Assembly: GCF_017876495.1 (NCBI RefSeq)
Contig: NZ_JAGIOB010000001.1
Coordinates: 1,054,001-1,118,000 of the forward strand
Reading direction: 5' to 3'
DNA: 64,000 bases
Source: Microlunatus capsulatus
GTDB lineage: Bacteria; Actinomycetota; Actinomycetes; Propionibacteriales; Propionibacteriaceae
Shown: positions 1 to 8,438 of the stretch, piece after piece
Numbering within the stretch: the stretch's first letter is position 1
Layout: each line of letters starts with the position of its first letter
Translations under genes and position numbers: made by a program
Notes under the pieces: model-generated
Told to the model about the DNA's origin: nothing
What the model saw: only the letters and a program-made list of their open reading frames with translations
The model's database searches: none

Positions 1-42
1 CGTCTCCACCGCCACCCCGTTGGCCCGACAAGGAAGTCACCG

Positions 43-1566
43 ATGACGATCTACGCACAGCCCGGAACCGACGGCAGCGTCGTCTCCTACAAGGCGCGCT
101 ACGAGAACTGGATCGGCGGGGAGTGGGTGCCCCCGGTCAAGGGCCAGTACTTCGAGAACCCCTCGCCGGTGACCGGCAAGACCTTCTGCGAGGTCGCCCG
201 CGGGACCGCCGAGGACATCGAGCTGGCGCTGGACGCCGCGCACGCCGCCGCCCCTGCCTGGGGGAAGACGTCGGTCGCCGAGCGCGCGGTGGTCCTCAAC
301 AAGATCGCCGACCGGATGGAGCAGAACCTGGAGATGCTCGCCGTCGGCGAGACCTGGGACAACGGCAAGCCCGTCCGCGAGACGCTGGCCGCCGACCTGC
401 CGCTGGCCGTGGACCACTTCCGCTACTTCGCCGGCGCCATCCGGGCCCAGGAGGGCAACCTCTCCCAGCTGGACGAGGACACCGTCGCCTACCACTTCCA
501 CGAGCCGCTGGGCGTGGTCGGGCAGATCATCCCGTGGAACTTCCCCATCCTCATGGCGACGTGGAAGCTGGCCCCGGCCCTGGCCGCCGGCAACGCCGTC
601 GTCCTCAAGCCCGCCGAGCAGACGCCGGCGTCGATCATGCTCTGGATGGAGCTGATCGCCGACCTGCTGCCCCCGGGCGTGCTGAACGTCGTCAACGGCT
701 TCGGCACCGAGGCGGGCAAGCCGCTGGCGTCGTCCAAGCGCATCCGCAAGATCGCCTTCACCGGCGAGACCACGACCGGCCGGCTGATCATGCAGTACGC
801 CAGCCAGAACCTCATCCCGGTGACGCTGGAGCTGGGCGGCAAGAGCCCGAACGTCTTCTTCGAGGACGTGGCCCGCAGCGAGGACGCCTTCTACGACAAG
901 GCGCTCGAGGGCTTCGCGATGTTCGCGCTGAACCAGGGCGAGGTCTGCACCTGCCCCAGCCGGGCGCTGATCCAGAACTCGATCCTCGACCAGTTCCTGC
1001 CGGCCGCGACCGACCGGGTCAAGGCGATGGTCCAGGGCAACCCGCTGGACACCGACACCATGGTGGGCGCGCAGGCCAGCAACGACCAGCTCGAGAAGAT
1101 CCTGTCCTACATCCAGATCGGCTCGGAGGAGGGCGCCCGGATCATCACCGGCGGCGAGCGCGTCGACCTCGGCGGCGACCTGTCCGGCGGCTACTACATG
1201 GCGCCGACGATCTTCCAGGGCCACAACAAGATGCGGGTGTTCCAGGAGGAGATCTTCGGCCCCGTCGTCTCCGTCACCGGGTTCGACGACTACGCCGACG
1301 CGATCGACATCGCCAACGACACCCTCTACGGGCTGGGCGCCGGCGTGTGGTCGCGCGACACCAACACCGCCTACCGGGCGGGCCGCGACATCCAGGCCGG
1401 CCGGGTGTGGACCAACTGCTACCACCACTACCCCGCCCACGCGGCGTTCGGCGGCTACAAGTCCTCGGGCATCGGGCGCGAGAACCACCTGATGATGCTG
1501 GACCACTACCAGCAGACGAAGAACATGCTCGTCTCCTACAACCCGAACAAGCAGGGCTTCTTCTGA
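43..1566 (+). CDS. NAD(P)-dependent aldehyde dehydrogenase (acetaldehyde dehydrogenase type)
   Basis: A full-length 507-residue aldehyde dehydrogenase, expected to oxidise acetaldehyde and related aldehydes to acids in the cytoplasm. The cofactor-binding PWN motif is at residues 164-166. The general base Glu263 lies in [10 protein letters not shown], and the catalytic thiol Cys302 in [10 protein letters not shown], all at canonical ALDH spacing. The start is ATG 43, preceded by AAGGAAG. The stop overlaps the next start (TGATG), so it is translationally coupled to a DUF779 protein, a pairing typical of the AldA/ExaC class in actinobacteria. Only 42 bases precede it here, so an upstream alcohol dehydrogenase or regulator cannot be judged. 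Exact substrate is inferred from the family. Confidence 0.95.
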   Translation: MTIYAQPGTDGSVVSYKARYENWIGGEWVPPVKGQYFENPSPVTGKTFCEVARGTAEDIELALDAAHAAAPAWGKTSVAERAVVLNKIADRMEQNLEMLAVGETWDNGKPVRETLAADLPLAVDHFRYFAGAIRAQEGNLSQLDEDTVAYHFHEPLGVVGQIIPWNFPILMATWKLAPALAAGNAVVLKPAEQTPASIMLWMELIADLLPPGVLNVVNGFGTEAGKPLASSKRIRKIAFTGETTTGRLIMQYASQNLIPVTLELGGKSPNVFFEDVARSEDAFYDKALEGFAMFALNQGEVCTCPSRALIQNSILDQFLPAATDRVKAMVQGNPLDTDTMVGAQASNDQLEKILSYIQIGSEEGARIITGGERVDLGGDLSGGYYMAPTIFQGHNKMRVFQEEIFGPVVSVTGFDDYADAIDIANDTLYGLGAGVWSRDTNTAYRAGRDIQAGRVWTNCYHHYPAHAAFGGYKSSGIGRENHLMMLDHYQQTKNMLVSYNPNKQGFF

Positions 1567-2006
1567 TGGCCGAGCAGCAGCCAGCGGACCGGGCGGCGCG
1601 GGTCGCCGTCACCCCGGCAGCGGCGGAGATGATCCGCAGCCTCGCCGAGGAGAACGGCCCGCTGATGTTCCACCAGTCCGGTGGCTGCTGCGACGGGTCG
1701 TCGCCGATGTGCTTCCCGCAGGGGGACTTCATCACCGGCGACTCCGACCAGTTCCTCGGCGAGCTCGACGCCGGGACCCCCGAGCCGGTGCCCGTGTGGA
1801 TGAGCAAGGAGCAGTTCGCCTACTGGCGGCACACGCACCTGACCATCGACCTGGTGCCCGGCCGCGGGGCGGGCTTCTCGCTCGAGGGCCCGACCGGCTT
1901 CCGCTTCCTCATCCGGTCGCGGTTGCTGAGCGAGGAGGAGATGGCCGACCTGGACGTCCAGGACGGCGCCGCCGTGGGAGCGCAGCTCCCCCGGCCCGCA
2001 CGCTGA
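1566..2006 (+). CDS. DUF779 family protein
   Basis: A 146-residue protein of the DUF779 family, which habitually follows this class of aldehyde dehydrogenase. Its ATG overlaps the dehydrogenase stop by one base, implying coupled expression. A conserved cysteine-rich stretch, GGCCDGSSPMC (residues about 40-50), could bind metal or act in redox chemistry. The biochemical role is not established, and association with aldehyde oxidation comes from context only. The gene ends just before a strong hairpin separating it from the convergent membrane-protein gene. Confidence 0.9.
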   Translation: MAEQQPADRAARVAVTPAAAEMIRSLAEENGPLMFHQSGGCCDGSSPMCFPQGDFITGDSDQFLGELDAGTPEPVPVWMSKEQFAYWRHTHLTIDLVPGRGAGFSLEGPTGFRFLIRSRLLSEEEMADLDVQDGAAVGAQLPRPAR

Positions 2007-2027
2007 CCGACCCCTCCCCCAGGGCCT

Positions 2028-2068
2028 GTCGGTGCTGGTGGTCGCGCACGTCGACCGCCAGCACCGAC
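2028..2068. terminator. Bidirectional terminator hairpin between convergent genes
   Basis: A 17-bp stem (2028-2044 with 2052-2068; starts GTCGGTGCTGG, ends CCAGCACCGAC) with one G-U wobble and a 7-base loop CGCACGT. It lies between the stop codons of the DUF779 gene and the convergent gene. There is no T tract, as is common for actinobacterial terminators. Confidence 0.7.
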
Positions 2069-2088
2069 GGGATCTCCACCCCGGCGGG

Positions 2089-2472
2089 TCACCGGTCGTG
2101 CCGCAGCGCCGCGCCGACGTCGACGACCGCCATCGCGAGGTAGAGCCCGCAGAGCCGGCGTGTGCGCCGCTCCTCCCCCGCCGTCCGGGCGCCGGCACCC
2201 GCGTGCAGCCAGGCCAGGCAGAGGGGCAGGTCGACGGCGTCCTGGCCGACGAACGCCCAGAGCCGGCGTGACGTCGGGCGGTGCAGGAAGACCACGGCGA
2301 CGACCAGCTCGCGCACCCCCACCAGCCGCAGCAGCGACCGCACGGACGGCCGGTCCGGCAGCCCCGCCCAGCGGGCGACGGCACCCGGGGCCACCAGCGG
2401 CACCACCCCCAGCAGGACGCTCGGCCAGCCCAGGAGGGCCGCTGTGCCCGCGGGCAGCGAACGGGCGGTCAT
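2089..2472 (-). CDS. Small four-helix membrane protein, unknown function
   Basis: I do not recognise the family with certainty. The 127-residue product is hydrophobic, with about four predicted membrane segments (near residues 8-36, 45-63, 73-90 and 107-123) and arginine-rich loops. This resembles small DUF4267-like integral membrane proteins. ATG 2472 is preceded on the minus strand by TACACA six bases upstream, a plausible -10 for a leaderless transcript. It is monocistronic, divergent from the SRPBCC gene and convergent with the DUF779 gene. Confidence 0.75.
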   Translation of the reverse strand: MTARSLPAGTAALLGWPSVLLGVVPLVAPGAVARWAGLPDRPSVRSLLRLVGVRELVVAVVFLHRPTSRRLWAFVGQDAVDLPLCLAWLHAGAGARTAGEERRTRRLCGLYLAMAVVDVGAALRHDR

Positions 2473-2553
2473 CGCGCCTGTGTAGCAGACGGCTCCGGGC
2501 GGGTGCGGACCGGTCGGCCGGACGGCGTCCGGGCCCCGGTGCGAGACTGGCGC

Positions 2554-2994
2554 ATGGCCACCACCACCCTCAGCGCGTCCTGCTCGCCCGAGGCCGTCTT
2601 CGCCGTCCTGGGCGACGGCTGGCTCTACCCCAGCTGGGTCGTCGGCGCCTCACGCATCCGCGACGTCGAGCCCGCGTGGCCCGCCGAGGGCGCCCGGATC
2701 CACCACTCGTTCGGCGTCTGGCCGGCGCTCATCGACGACACGACCTCCGTCCTGGAGTACGACCCGCCCCGGCGGATGGTGCTGAAGGCCCGCGGCTGGC
2801 CCATGGGCTCGGCCCGCGTCGTGCTCGAGGTCACGCCCACCCCGAGCGGCTGCCACCTCAGCATCGACGAGGACGCCATCGAGGGCCCCGGCCGTCTGGT
2901 GCCCTCCCCCGTGCGCCAGCCGCTGATCCACGTCCGCAACATCGAGACCCTGCGCCGGCTGCGCTACCTCGCCGAGGGCCGCGCCGCCGGCTGA
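2554..2994 (+). CDS. SRPBCC (START-like) family protein
   Basis: A 146-residue protein beginning MATTTLSASCSPEAVFAVLGDG, a typical first strand and helix of the polyketide-cyclase/SRPBCC ligand-binding fold. A central PPRRMVLKARG segment and a C-terminal amphipathic helix follow. Members bind hydrophobic ligands or act as coenzyme-Q/cyclase-like proteins; no specific ligand can be read here. An upstream in-frame extension is compositionally non-coding. ATG 2554 has GAGACT just upstream, so a leaderless message is plausible. Confidence 0.85.
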   Translation: MATTTLSASCSPEAVFAVLGDGWLYPSWVVGASRIRDVEPAWPAEGARIHHSFGVWPALIDDTTSVLEYDPPRRMVLKARGWPMGSARVVLEVTPTPSGCHLSIDEDAIEGPGRLVPSPVRQPLIHVRNIETLRRLRYLAEGRAAG

Positions 2995-3030
2995 GCGCCC
3001 GCCGCACCCTGAGCCTGGGACTCCGCGCCG

Positions 3031-3068
3031 TGAGCCTGTCGACGGGCCTTCGACGAGCTCAGGCAGCG
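3031..3068. repeat. Inverted pair of the TCGACRGGCTCAG extragenic repeat
   Basis: Two facing copies of a short palindromic repeat: TGAGCCTGTCGA (3031-3042) and TCGACGAGCTCA (3050-3061), followed by GGCAGCGG. They can fold into a hairpin between the convergent SRPBCC and oxidoreductase genes. The same unit recurs three times near 25.5 kb in this window. Confidence 0.75.
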
Positions 3069-3095
3069 GAGGTCGCGACCGGCTCCCGGCCACGC

Positions 3096-4691
3096 TCAGA
3101 GGCGGCCGAGCCGCGCGGCGGCGACGACCGCGCGGGCCGCGTTGGCGCCCGGGGCGCCGTGCACACCGCCGCCGGGGTGGGCCGAGGCCGAGCCGAGGAA
3201 GAGCCCCCGGACCGGGGTGTCGGCCCGGCCGAGGCCGGCGATGGGCCGGAAGATCACCTGCTGGTGGAAGTTCGCCGTGCCGCCGCCCAGCGCCCCGCGG
3301 ACGAGGTTCTCGTCGCGGGCCTGCAGCTCGTGCGGCCCCATCACCCGCCGGGCCACGACCCGGGACGCGAAGTCGGGCGCGTACTTCTCGATCCGCGCCT
3401 GCATCCGGTCGGCCATCCGCTCGCACTCGTCGCGGTCCCAGCGCCCGGTGATCCCGTCGGGGCCGGCGTCGCGGTGCGTCACCTGCGGCACGTGGGTGTA
3501 GGCCCACAGCGCCTCGGTGCCGGCGGGCGAGCGCGTCGGGTCCGACGTCGTCATCTGCCCGACCAGCAGGAACGGCTCGGACGGCACGCTGTGGCTGGTG
3601 ATCTGGGTCTGGGTGCGGCTCAGCTGGTCCATCGAGTCGATGACGTGCACCGTCCCCGGGGCGGCGGGCGGCGGGCTGGCCCAGGGCACCGGGCCGGACA
3701 GCGCCCAGTCGACCTTGATGGTGCCGGGGTCGTGCTCGTAGCGCTCCATCCCGCGGCGGACCCGGGCGGGCAGCTCGGACCAGTCGACGAGGTCGCCGTA
3801 GAGGGCGGTGGCCGCGACGTCGGCGACGACGGCCCGGGCGCCGATCCGCTCGCCGTCGGCGGTGACGACGCCCTGGACCTGGCGGTGCTCGACCAGCACG
3901 CGAGCAGCGCGGGTGCTGGTGCGGATCCGGCCGCCCTTGGCCACCAACCGGTCGGCCATGGCCCGGGTGAGCCGGCCGGAGCCGCCCTCGGGCACCGGGA
4001 AGCCGACGGTCTGCCCGCTCATGGCCAGCAGCAGGCCGAGCAGGCCCGAGCCGGAGGCGTCCATGGGGATGTCGGCGTGCAGCGCGTTGCCGGCGATCAG
4101 CAGCTGACCCGCCTCCGCGGCGAAGCGCTTGCCGCCCATCGTCGACGCCGGCTCCAGCAGCGTGCGGACGTAGTCGAGGCCGCCGACGCGGGGCAGCCGG
4201 GCGAGCGTGGCCAGCCCGCCCCTGACCGGCGGGAACGGCGTGAGCAGCGCCTGCACCAGCGAGGGTCCGATGGTCTCCCAGTCCTCGACCAGCTTCCGCC
4301 AGGCCTCGCCGTCACCGGGGTGGTGCTGCTCGAGCCCGGCGACGGTCTTCTCCAGGTCGCGGTGCAGCATCGCCCAGGAGCCGTCGGGCAGCGGGTTGCC
4401 GAGCACGGCGGGCGCGTGCACCCAGCGCAGGCCGTGGTCCTCCAGGTGCAGGCTCGGGATGACGGGCGAGGCCGCCGACAGCGGGTAGAAGGCGCTGAAG
4501 GCGTCGTGCACGTAGCCGTCGGCGACGTCGGTGTCGCTGCGCACGGCGCCGCCCACCTCGGGCTGGGTCTCGAGCACGAGCACGTCCCAGCCGGCGTCCA
4601 CCAGCAGGTTGGCGGCCACCAGGCCGTTGGGCCCGGCCCCGATGACGACGGCGTCCCTGGTCCCCGATCGCGCCACAGCCGTCCTCCTCAT
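3096..4691 (-). CDS. CrtI/PYROXD2-like FAD-dependent oxidoreductase
   Basis: A 531-residue phytoene-dehydrogenase-like NAD(P)/FAD oxidoreductase. The dinucleotide motif VIGAGPNGLVAANLL starts about residue 16, and the ETQPEVGGAVRS segment follows the second strand of the FAD fold. The C terminus carries GLFLGSASAHPGGGVHGAPG, the usual FAD-closing glycine motif. Carotenoid-type enzymes and uncharacterised PYROXD2-like proteins share this layout, and no phytoene synthase is nearby, so carotenoid synthesis is not supported. Its ATG overlaps the stop of the upstream SDR gene by 4 bases (4688-4691), giving a two-gene operon of oxidoreductases acting perhaps on one lipid-like substrate. Confidence 0.88.
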   Translation of the reverse strand: MRRTAVARSGTRDAVVIGAGPNGLVAANLLVDAGWDVLVLETQPEVGGAVRSDTDVADGYVHDAFSAFYPLSAASPVIPSLHLEDHGLRWVHAPAVLGNPLPDGSWAMLHRDLEKTVAGLEQHHPGDGEAWRKLVEDWETIGPSLVQALLTPFPPVRGGLATLARLPRVGGLDYVRTLLEPASTMGGKRFAAEAGQLLIAGNALHADIPMDASGSGLLGLLLAMSGQTVGFPVPEGGSGRLTRAMADRLVAKGGRIRTSTRAARVLVEHRQVQGVVTADGERIGARAVVADVAATALYGDLVDWSELPARVRRGMERYEHDPGTIKVDWALSGPVPWASPPPAAPGTVHVIDSMDQLSRTQTQITSHSVPSEPFLLVGQMTTSDPTRSPAGTEALWAYTHVPQVTHRDAGPDGITGRWDRDECERMADRMQARIEKYAPDFASRVVARRVMGPHELQARDENLVRGALGGGTANFHQQVIFRPIAGLGRADTPVRGLFLGSASAHPGGGVHGAPGANAARAVVAAARLGRL

Positions 4692-5638
4692 GCTCGCGGC
4701 CGCCGGCGGCGGCCCAGCCGGGCCCGCAGCCCGGCTGCGATCGACGCTACGGGACTGCCCTGGCCGCCGTGCAGCCTGTTCCCCTCCGGCACCGACGCCA
4801 GCACGTTGCCCGGCACGTCGACGGCCGCCCGGCGGACGTCAGTGGCGCCGACGACGAACAGCGGGGTGACGATCCGGTCGAACACCGCGGGCGCCAGCGT
4901 GAAGCCCGCCATCGTCAGCCAGTTCGCGGGCCCCACCTGGATCCGCGGGCGGGGGTGGTCGAGCAGCCGCAGCGCCGCCCGGGCCACCCGCTCGGGGCTG
5001 ACGACGGGGGGCGGCGGACGGCCGACCCAGCCCAGGTAGTTGGCCGCCTGCAGGTAGATGGGGGTGTCGACCCCGCCCGGGGACAGGTGGCAGACGTGCA
5101 CGCCGTCGCGGTCGACGTTCTCGACCTGCAGCAGCCGTGCCAGCCCCCGCACGCCCCACTTGCTGACGGCGTAGGCGGACATGTACGGCGGCGCCAGGTA
5201 CCCGATCAGGGAGCCGATGAGCACCAGCGTGCCGGCGTTGCGCTCGCGCATCTGCGGCAGCACGGCCCGGGCGATGTTCACCGAGCCCAGCAGGTTCGTC
5301 GCCACCACGCGGTCGAAGATCTCGACGGGCACCTCCTCGAGCCGGCCATAGGCGACCAGCCCGGCGGAGTGCACGACGGCGTCGACGGGCCCGAGCTGGG
5401 CGGCGACCTCCGCGAACGCCGCCCGGACGGCGGCGTCGTCGGCGACGTCGGTGGGCAGGGCGAGGGCCGACGCCGCGCCGGCCGTCCGGCACTGCTGCGC
5501 GGCGTCCTCCAACGCCTCGGCGCCGCGGGCCAGCAGGACGACGTGGTCCCCCCGCTCCGCGGCGGCCAGGGCGCTCGCCAGCCCGATGCCGCTCGAAGCG
5601 CCGGTCACCACCACCACACGTGCGTCCTGCTCGCCCAC
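4688..5638 (-). CDS. Short-chain dehydrogenase/reductase
   Basis: A 316-residue classical SDR. The NAD(P) motif VTGASSGIG lies at residues about 9-17, and the catalytic Tyr/Lys are in YAVSKWG with a preceding serine in IGSLIGYLAPPY. A C-terminal extension of about 60 residues is basic and partly hydrophobic, possibly for membrane association. I choose GTG 5638 because GGAGGG precedes it at good spacing; no ATG is in frame nearby. The stop overlaps the start of the CrtI-like oxidoreductase (ATGA), so both are co-translated. The substrate is unknown. Confidence 0.88.
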   Translation of the reverse strand: MGEQDARVVVVTGASSGIGLASALAAAERGDHVVLLARGAEALEDAAQQCRTAGAASALALPTDVADDAAVRAAFAEVAAQLGPVDAVVHSAGLVAYGRLEEVPVEIFDRVVATNLLGSVNIARAVLPQMRERNAGTLVLIGSLIGYLAPPYMSAYAVSKWGVRGLARLLQVENVDRDGVHVCHLSPGGVDTPIYLQAANYLGWVGRPPPPVVSPERVARAALRLLDHPRPRIQVGPANWLTMAGFTLAPAVFDRIVTPLFVVGATDVRRAAVDVPGNVLASVPEGNRLHGGQGSPVASIAAGLRARLGRRRRPRA

Positions 5639-5727
5639 GGGCGCTCCCTCCTCAGCGGCGGGGTGTCCCCCCGCCTCGTCGTCCCCTCGCTGTTCCCCGC
5701 CCCGGGCCTGCCGGATGCGGGGCGCTC

Positions 5728-6843
5728 TCAGAAGGCGTACCGCACCGTGCACTCCGGCAGCGTGCGGGCCAGCGCCTCCTGCAGCTGGTCGAGGTACCCG
5801 CGCTTGGCCCCGCTGCGGTACCGGACGTTCAGCGCGCCGTTCTCCGAGCGCTTGGTCTCCTGCAGGTCGGGGCGCCAGAGCACCTCCTCGGCCTTCGGGT
5901 GCCAGCCCAGGTTGACCTCGTGCAGCTGCTCGTTGTGGGTCAGGAAGATGATCTCGGCGCCCAGCTGGCGCCGTGCCGTCTCCCCCACCCCGTCGCGGAC
6001 CTGCGCGAACAGCTCGGTCCACTGCTCCAGCCAGTCGTCGACCACGACGACCGGGGAGAAGTTGAGGTGCACCTCGTAGCCGGCGGCGACGAAGTCGTCG
6101 ACGGCCGCGATCCGCTCGGCCACCGGGGAGGTGCGGATGTCGACGAGCCTGGCCATCGTCTCGGGCATCAGGGAGAAGCGGACGCGTGTCCGGCCGCGCG
6201 GGTCGAGGTCGAGCAGGTCCCGGTTGACGTACTTGGTGGCGAAGCTGGCCTTGGCGGTGGGCCGCCGGCGGAACAGCGCCACGAGGTCGGCGACGTTGTC
6301 GCTGATGGTGGCGTCGACGGAGCAGTCGCTGTTCTCGCCGATGTCGTAGAGCCAGGCCTGCGGGTCGCACTGGTTCGGCGTCGTCTTGGTGCCCTGGCGG
6401 GTGATGTGCCGGTCGAGGTAGCGGGTGATCTGCTCGATGTTGGCGAACGTCGTCACCGGGTTGCTCCAGCCCTTGCGCCGCGGGACGTAGCAGTAGGCGC
6501 ACGCCATCGCGCAGCCGTTGGCGGTGGACGGGGCGATGAAGTCGGCCGAGCGCCCGTTGGGCCGGGCGCTGAGGGACTTCTTGACCCCCAGCACCAGGGC
6601 CTCCGTCTTGATCCGCACCCAGCGGGCGACGTTGGTCTGGTCGCCGTGCAGCTCGGGGATCTGCCAGTGGCTGGCCACCTCGGTGATCTCGGCGTCCGGC
6701 CAGCGCTGCACGACCTGCTGCCCCCGGGGCAGCTCGAGCGCCGCGGGCTCGGCGTAGATCCGGCGGACGTCCAGCAGCGGCCCGGCCGGTCGCCGGGCCG
6801 GTCGCTCCTCCAGGGGCAGGGGCACGCTCACCCCGTCAGTCAA
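5728..6843 (-). CDS. Spore photoproduct lyase family radical SAM protein
   Basis: A 371-residue radical-SAM protein of the spore-photoproduct-lyase (SPL) family. Cys111, Cys115 and Cys118 form the CxxxCxxC [4Fe-4S] motif (GCAMACAYCYVPRRKG). It also has the SPL-like LYDIGENSDCSVDATISD and FATKYVN segments. True SPL repairs the UV thymine dimer of endospores; the presumed host makes no endospores, so this branch may repair other DNA lesions or act differently. The start is uncertain: TTG 6843 gives the full frame, and GTG 6831 is an in-frame alternative. It is transcribed alone or into the SDR pair 89 bases downstream. Confidence 0.88.
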   Translation of the reverse strand: MTDGVSVPLPLEERPARRPAGPLLDVRRIYAEPAALELPRGQQVVQRWPDAEITEVASHWQIPELHGDQTNVARWVRIKTEALVLGVKKSLSARPNGRSADFIAPSTANGCAMACAYCYVPRRKGWSNPVTTFANIEQITRYLDRHITRQGTKTTPNQCDPQAWLYDIGENSDCSVDATISDNVADLVALFRRRPTAKASFATKYVNRDLLDLDPRGRTRVRFSLMPETMARLVDIRTSPVAERIAAVDDFVAAGYEVHLNFSPVVVVDDWLEQWTELFAQVRDGVGETARRQLGAEIIFLTHNEQLHEVNLGWHPKAEEVLWRPDLQETKRSENGALNVRYRSGAKRGYLDQLQEALARTLPECTVRYAF

Positions 6844-6896
6844 CCAGCCACCACCGACATCTCACCGGGCCCGGCTGCCGGGCGGGGGCTGACGGC

Positions 6897-7766
6897 TCAG
6901 CCGGGCCGGCGGGCGCCGCTGAAGGGCATGTAGGCGATCTTGCTGTACTCGACGTCCTTGCCCGCGCGCGGGGCGTGGATGACCTGGCCGTCGCCCACGT
7001 AGATCGCCACGTGGGCGGGCTGCTTGCCGTAGAAGAAGACGAGGTCGCCCGGCCGCAGGTCGGCCTCCGCGATCTTCTTCCCGGTGCCGAACTGCTGCTG
7101 GGAGGTGCGCGGGACGGTGACCCCGGCCGCCTTCCAGGCGCTCAGCGTGAGGCCGGAGCAGTCGTAGGCCTTCGGCCCCGTCGCCCCGTACTGGTAGGGC
7201 TTGCCCAGCTGCGACTTCGCGAAGGCCACCGCACGCGCCCCCGCGTCGGCGGGCTTCGCGGGCGGGGCCGCGAGGTAGCGGGTCGAGACCCAGCGCTCCT
7301 TCCCGCTGACGGTGGTCTGGGCGTAGCCCTTCGTCACGGTGCCGGTGAGCTTCACCGACGCCCCTTCGGCGATCCGCGCCACCAGCGCGCCGGAGCCGGC
7401 CGCGCGGTCGCGGACGGCGAGCCGGGCGGTGGCGATCCGGGTGCCCTTGCCCAGCGCCCGCGGCGCCGCGGGCAGCTTCGTCGTGCGGGTGGTGAGCGCG
7501 GCCGAGGCGACGTAGGCGGTCTTGTCGCGGAAGCGCACCTGCACCCAGCCGTGGCTCGCGGCCTTCGTCGTCGGGATCCGCTGGCCGCGCTCGAGGGTGC
7601 CGACGACGGCGCCCTTCGTGGCTGCCGAGCCGCGGATCGCGGTCTTCGCGGTGGCGGTGCCGGTGACCACGGCGGCCTCGGCCGGCGCGGCGCCCAGCAG
7701 GCCGCCGGCCAGCACCCCGGCGGTGGCCGCGACGGCGGCCAGGCGGCGGAGAAGGGGTCGGGTCAT
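6897..7766 (-). CDS. Secreted NlpC/P60 peptidoglycan endopeptidase with SH3-like repeats
   Basis: A 289-residue cell-wall hydrolase. An N-terminal signal peptide (residues 1-32, ending AAPAEA) is followed by two SH3b-like domains (about 34-95 and 105-168). The C-terminal NlpC/P60 domain has the catalytic Cys203 in YDCSGL and His252 in AHVAIYVG. Such enzymes cleave D-Glu-mDAP bonds in peptidoglycan during growth or separation. ATG 7766 is chosen because GAGGAGCT precedes it and the signal peptide starts directly there; an upstream in-frame extension lacks coding character. The 180-base upstream region shows no riboswitch I can recognise. Confidence 0.9.
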   Translation of the reverse strand: MTRPLLRRLAAVAATAGVLAGGLLGAAPAEAAVVTGTATAKTAIRGSAATKGAVVGTLERGQRIPTTKAASHGWVQVRFRDKTAYVASAALTTRTTKLPAAPRALGKGTRIATARLAVRDRAAGSGALVARIAEGASVKLTGTVTKGYAQTTVSGKERWVSTRYLAAPPAKPADAGARAVAFAKSQLGKPYQYGATGPKAYDCSGLTLSAWKAAGVTVPRTSQQQFGTGKKIAEADLRPGDLVFFYGKQPAHVAIYVGDGQVIHAPRAGKDVEYSKIAYMPFSGARRPG

Positions 7767-7949
7767 GGGGAGCTCCTCGCTGTCGCACCGCCGCGCGGTG
7801 ACCGGTTCCCCCCGAACACCGACCACGCTAGGGGCGGCGCTCCGCGGGTCACCAGGGACGAAAGGCCCCAAGGGTCCGGGCGCAAGGCGACACGCCGTCC
7901 TGCGACCGAACGGTGCGCAGACCGAGACCGCTCCGCGACCCGGACCGGG

Positions 7950-8339
7950 TCAGCAGGTCGGGGTGCAGCGTGCAGCGGGCAGCGCGTCGGCGGCCCAGCT
8001 GCCCAGGGCGTGCAGGATCGGCGTCAGGTCGCGGCCGGCGTCGGTGAGCGCGTAGCTGACCCCGGGGGGCCGTGTGTCGGTCACGGTCCGCTCCACCAGC
8101 CCGGCGGCGACCAGCTCGGCCAGCCGGTCCGACAGCACCGAGTCGGTGATCGTGCCGACGGCGCGCCGCAGGTCGGCGAAGCCGGTCGGGCCCCCGTCGA
8201 GGGTGGCCAGGATGACGCCGTTCCAGCGCTTGCCGAGGAAGTCGAAGGCCCGCCGCAGGTCCGCGGTGCACGCGTGCACGCGCGGGTCGGCGGGGGCGTC
8301 GCCGGCCGACGGCAGGGCGTCCTCGGCGAGCTGGCTCAT
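7950..8339 (-). CDS. HxlR-family winged-helix regulator
   Basis: A 129-residue HxlR-type transcription factor. The winged helix runs from FDFLGKRWNGVILATL (about residues 33-48) through the recognition region and wing to GVSYALTDAGRDL. Cys24, preceding the first helix, is the kind of cysteine used for redox or quinone sensing in YodB/QorR relatives. It is divergent from the azoreductase gene and very probably represses it. TAGCAT lies exactly six bases before ATG 8339, suggesting a leaderless transcript. Confidence 0.9.
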   Translation of the reverse strand: MSQLAEDALPSAGDAPADPRVHACTADLRRAFDFLGKRWNGVILATLDGGPTGFADLRRAVGTITDSVLSDRLAELVAAGLVERTVTDTRPPGVSYALTDAGRDLTPILHALGSWAADALPAARCTPTC

Positions 8340-8375
8340 GGGTCGATGCTACCGGCGCGCCGCGTCCCGGGCGAT

Positions 8376-8410
8376 GTGCTAGTTTTTTCCTAGTTGGTAG
8401 CGAAGTGCTA
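8376..8410. promoter_or_regulatory. AT-rich operator region of the hxlR-azoR divergent pair
   Basis: An AT-rich island in otherwise very GC-rich DNA. It contains CTAGTTTTTTCCTAG (8379-8393), in which self-complementary CTAG half-sites are spaced by 7, and a direct repeat GTGCTA at 8376-8381 and 8405-8410. It sits between the divergent start codons and is the likely HxlR operator and azoR promoter. Confidence 0.6.
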
Positions 8411-8438
8411 TCAGCCCCCGACTTCTGATGGAGAACCC

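Noticed and set aside
37-1506. Long minus-strand frame opposite the aldehyde dehydrogenase
   Set aside because: The plus-strand product has every ALDH catalytic residue; the antisense frame has no recognisable fold.
3096-4691. Carotenoid biosynthesis (crtI) cluster
   Set aside because: The oxidoreductase is only CrtI-like, and no phytoene synthase, cyclase or prenyltransferase is in the window.
7767-7949. Possible c-di-AMP (ydaO-type) riboswitch upstream of the NlpC/P60 gene
   Set aside because: Such riboswitches often precede these genes in actinobacteria, but I could not find the paired conserved core motifs here.
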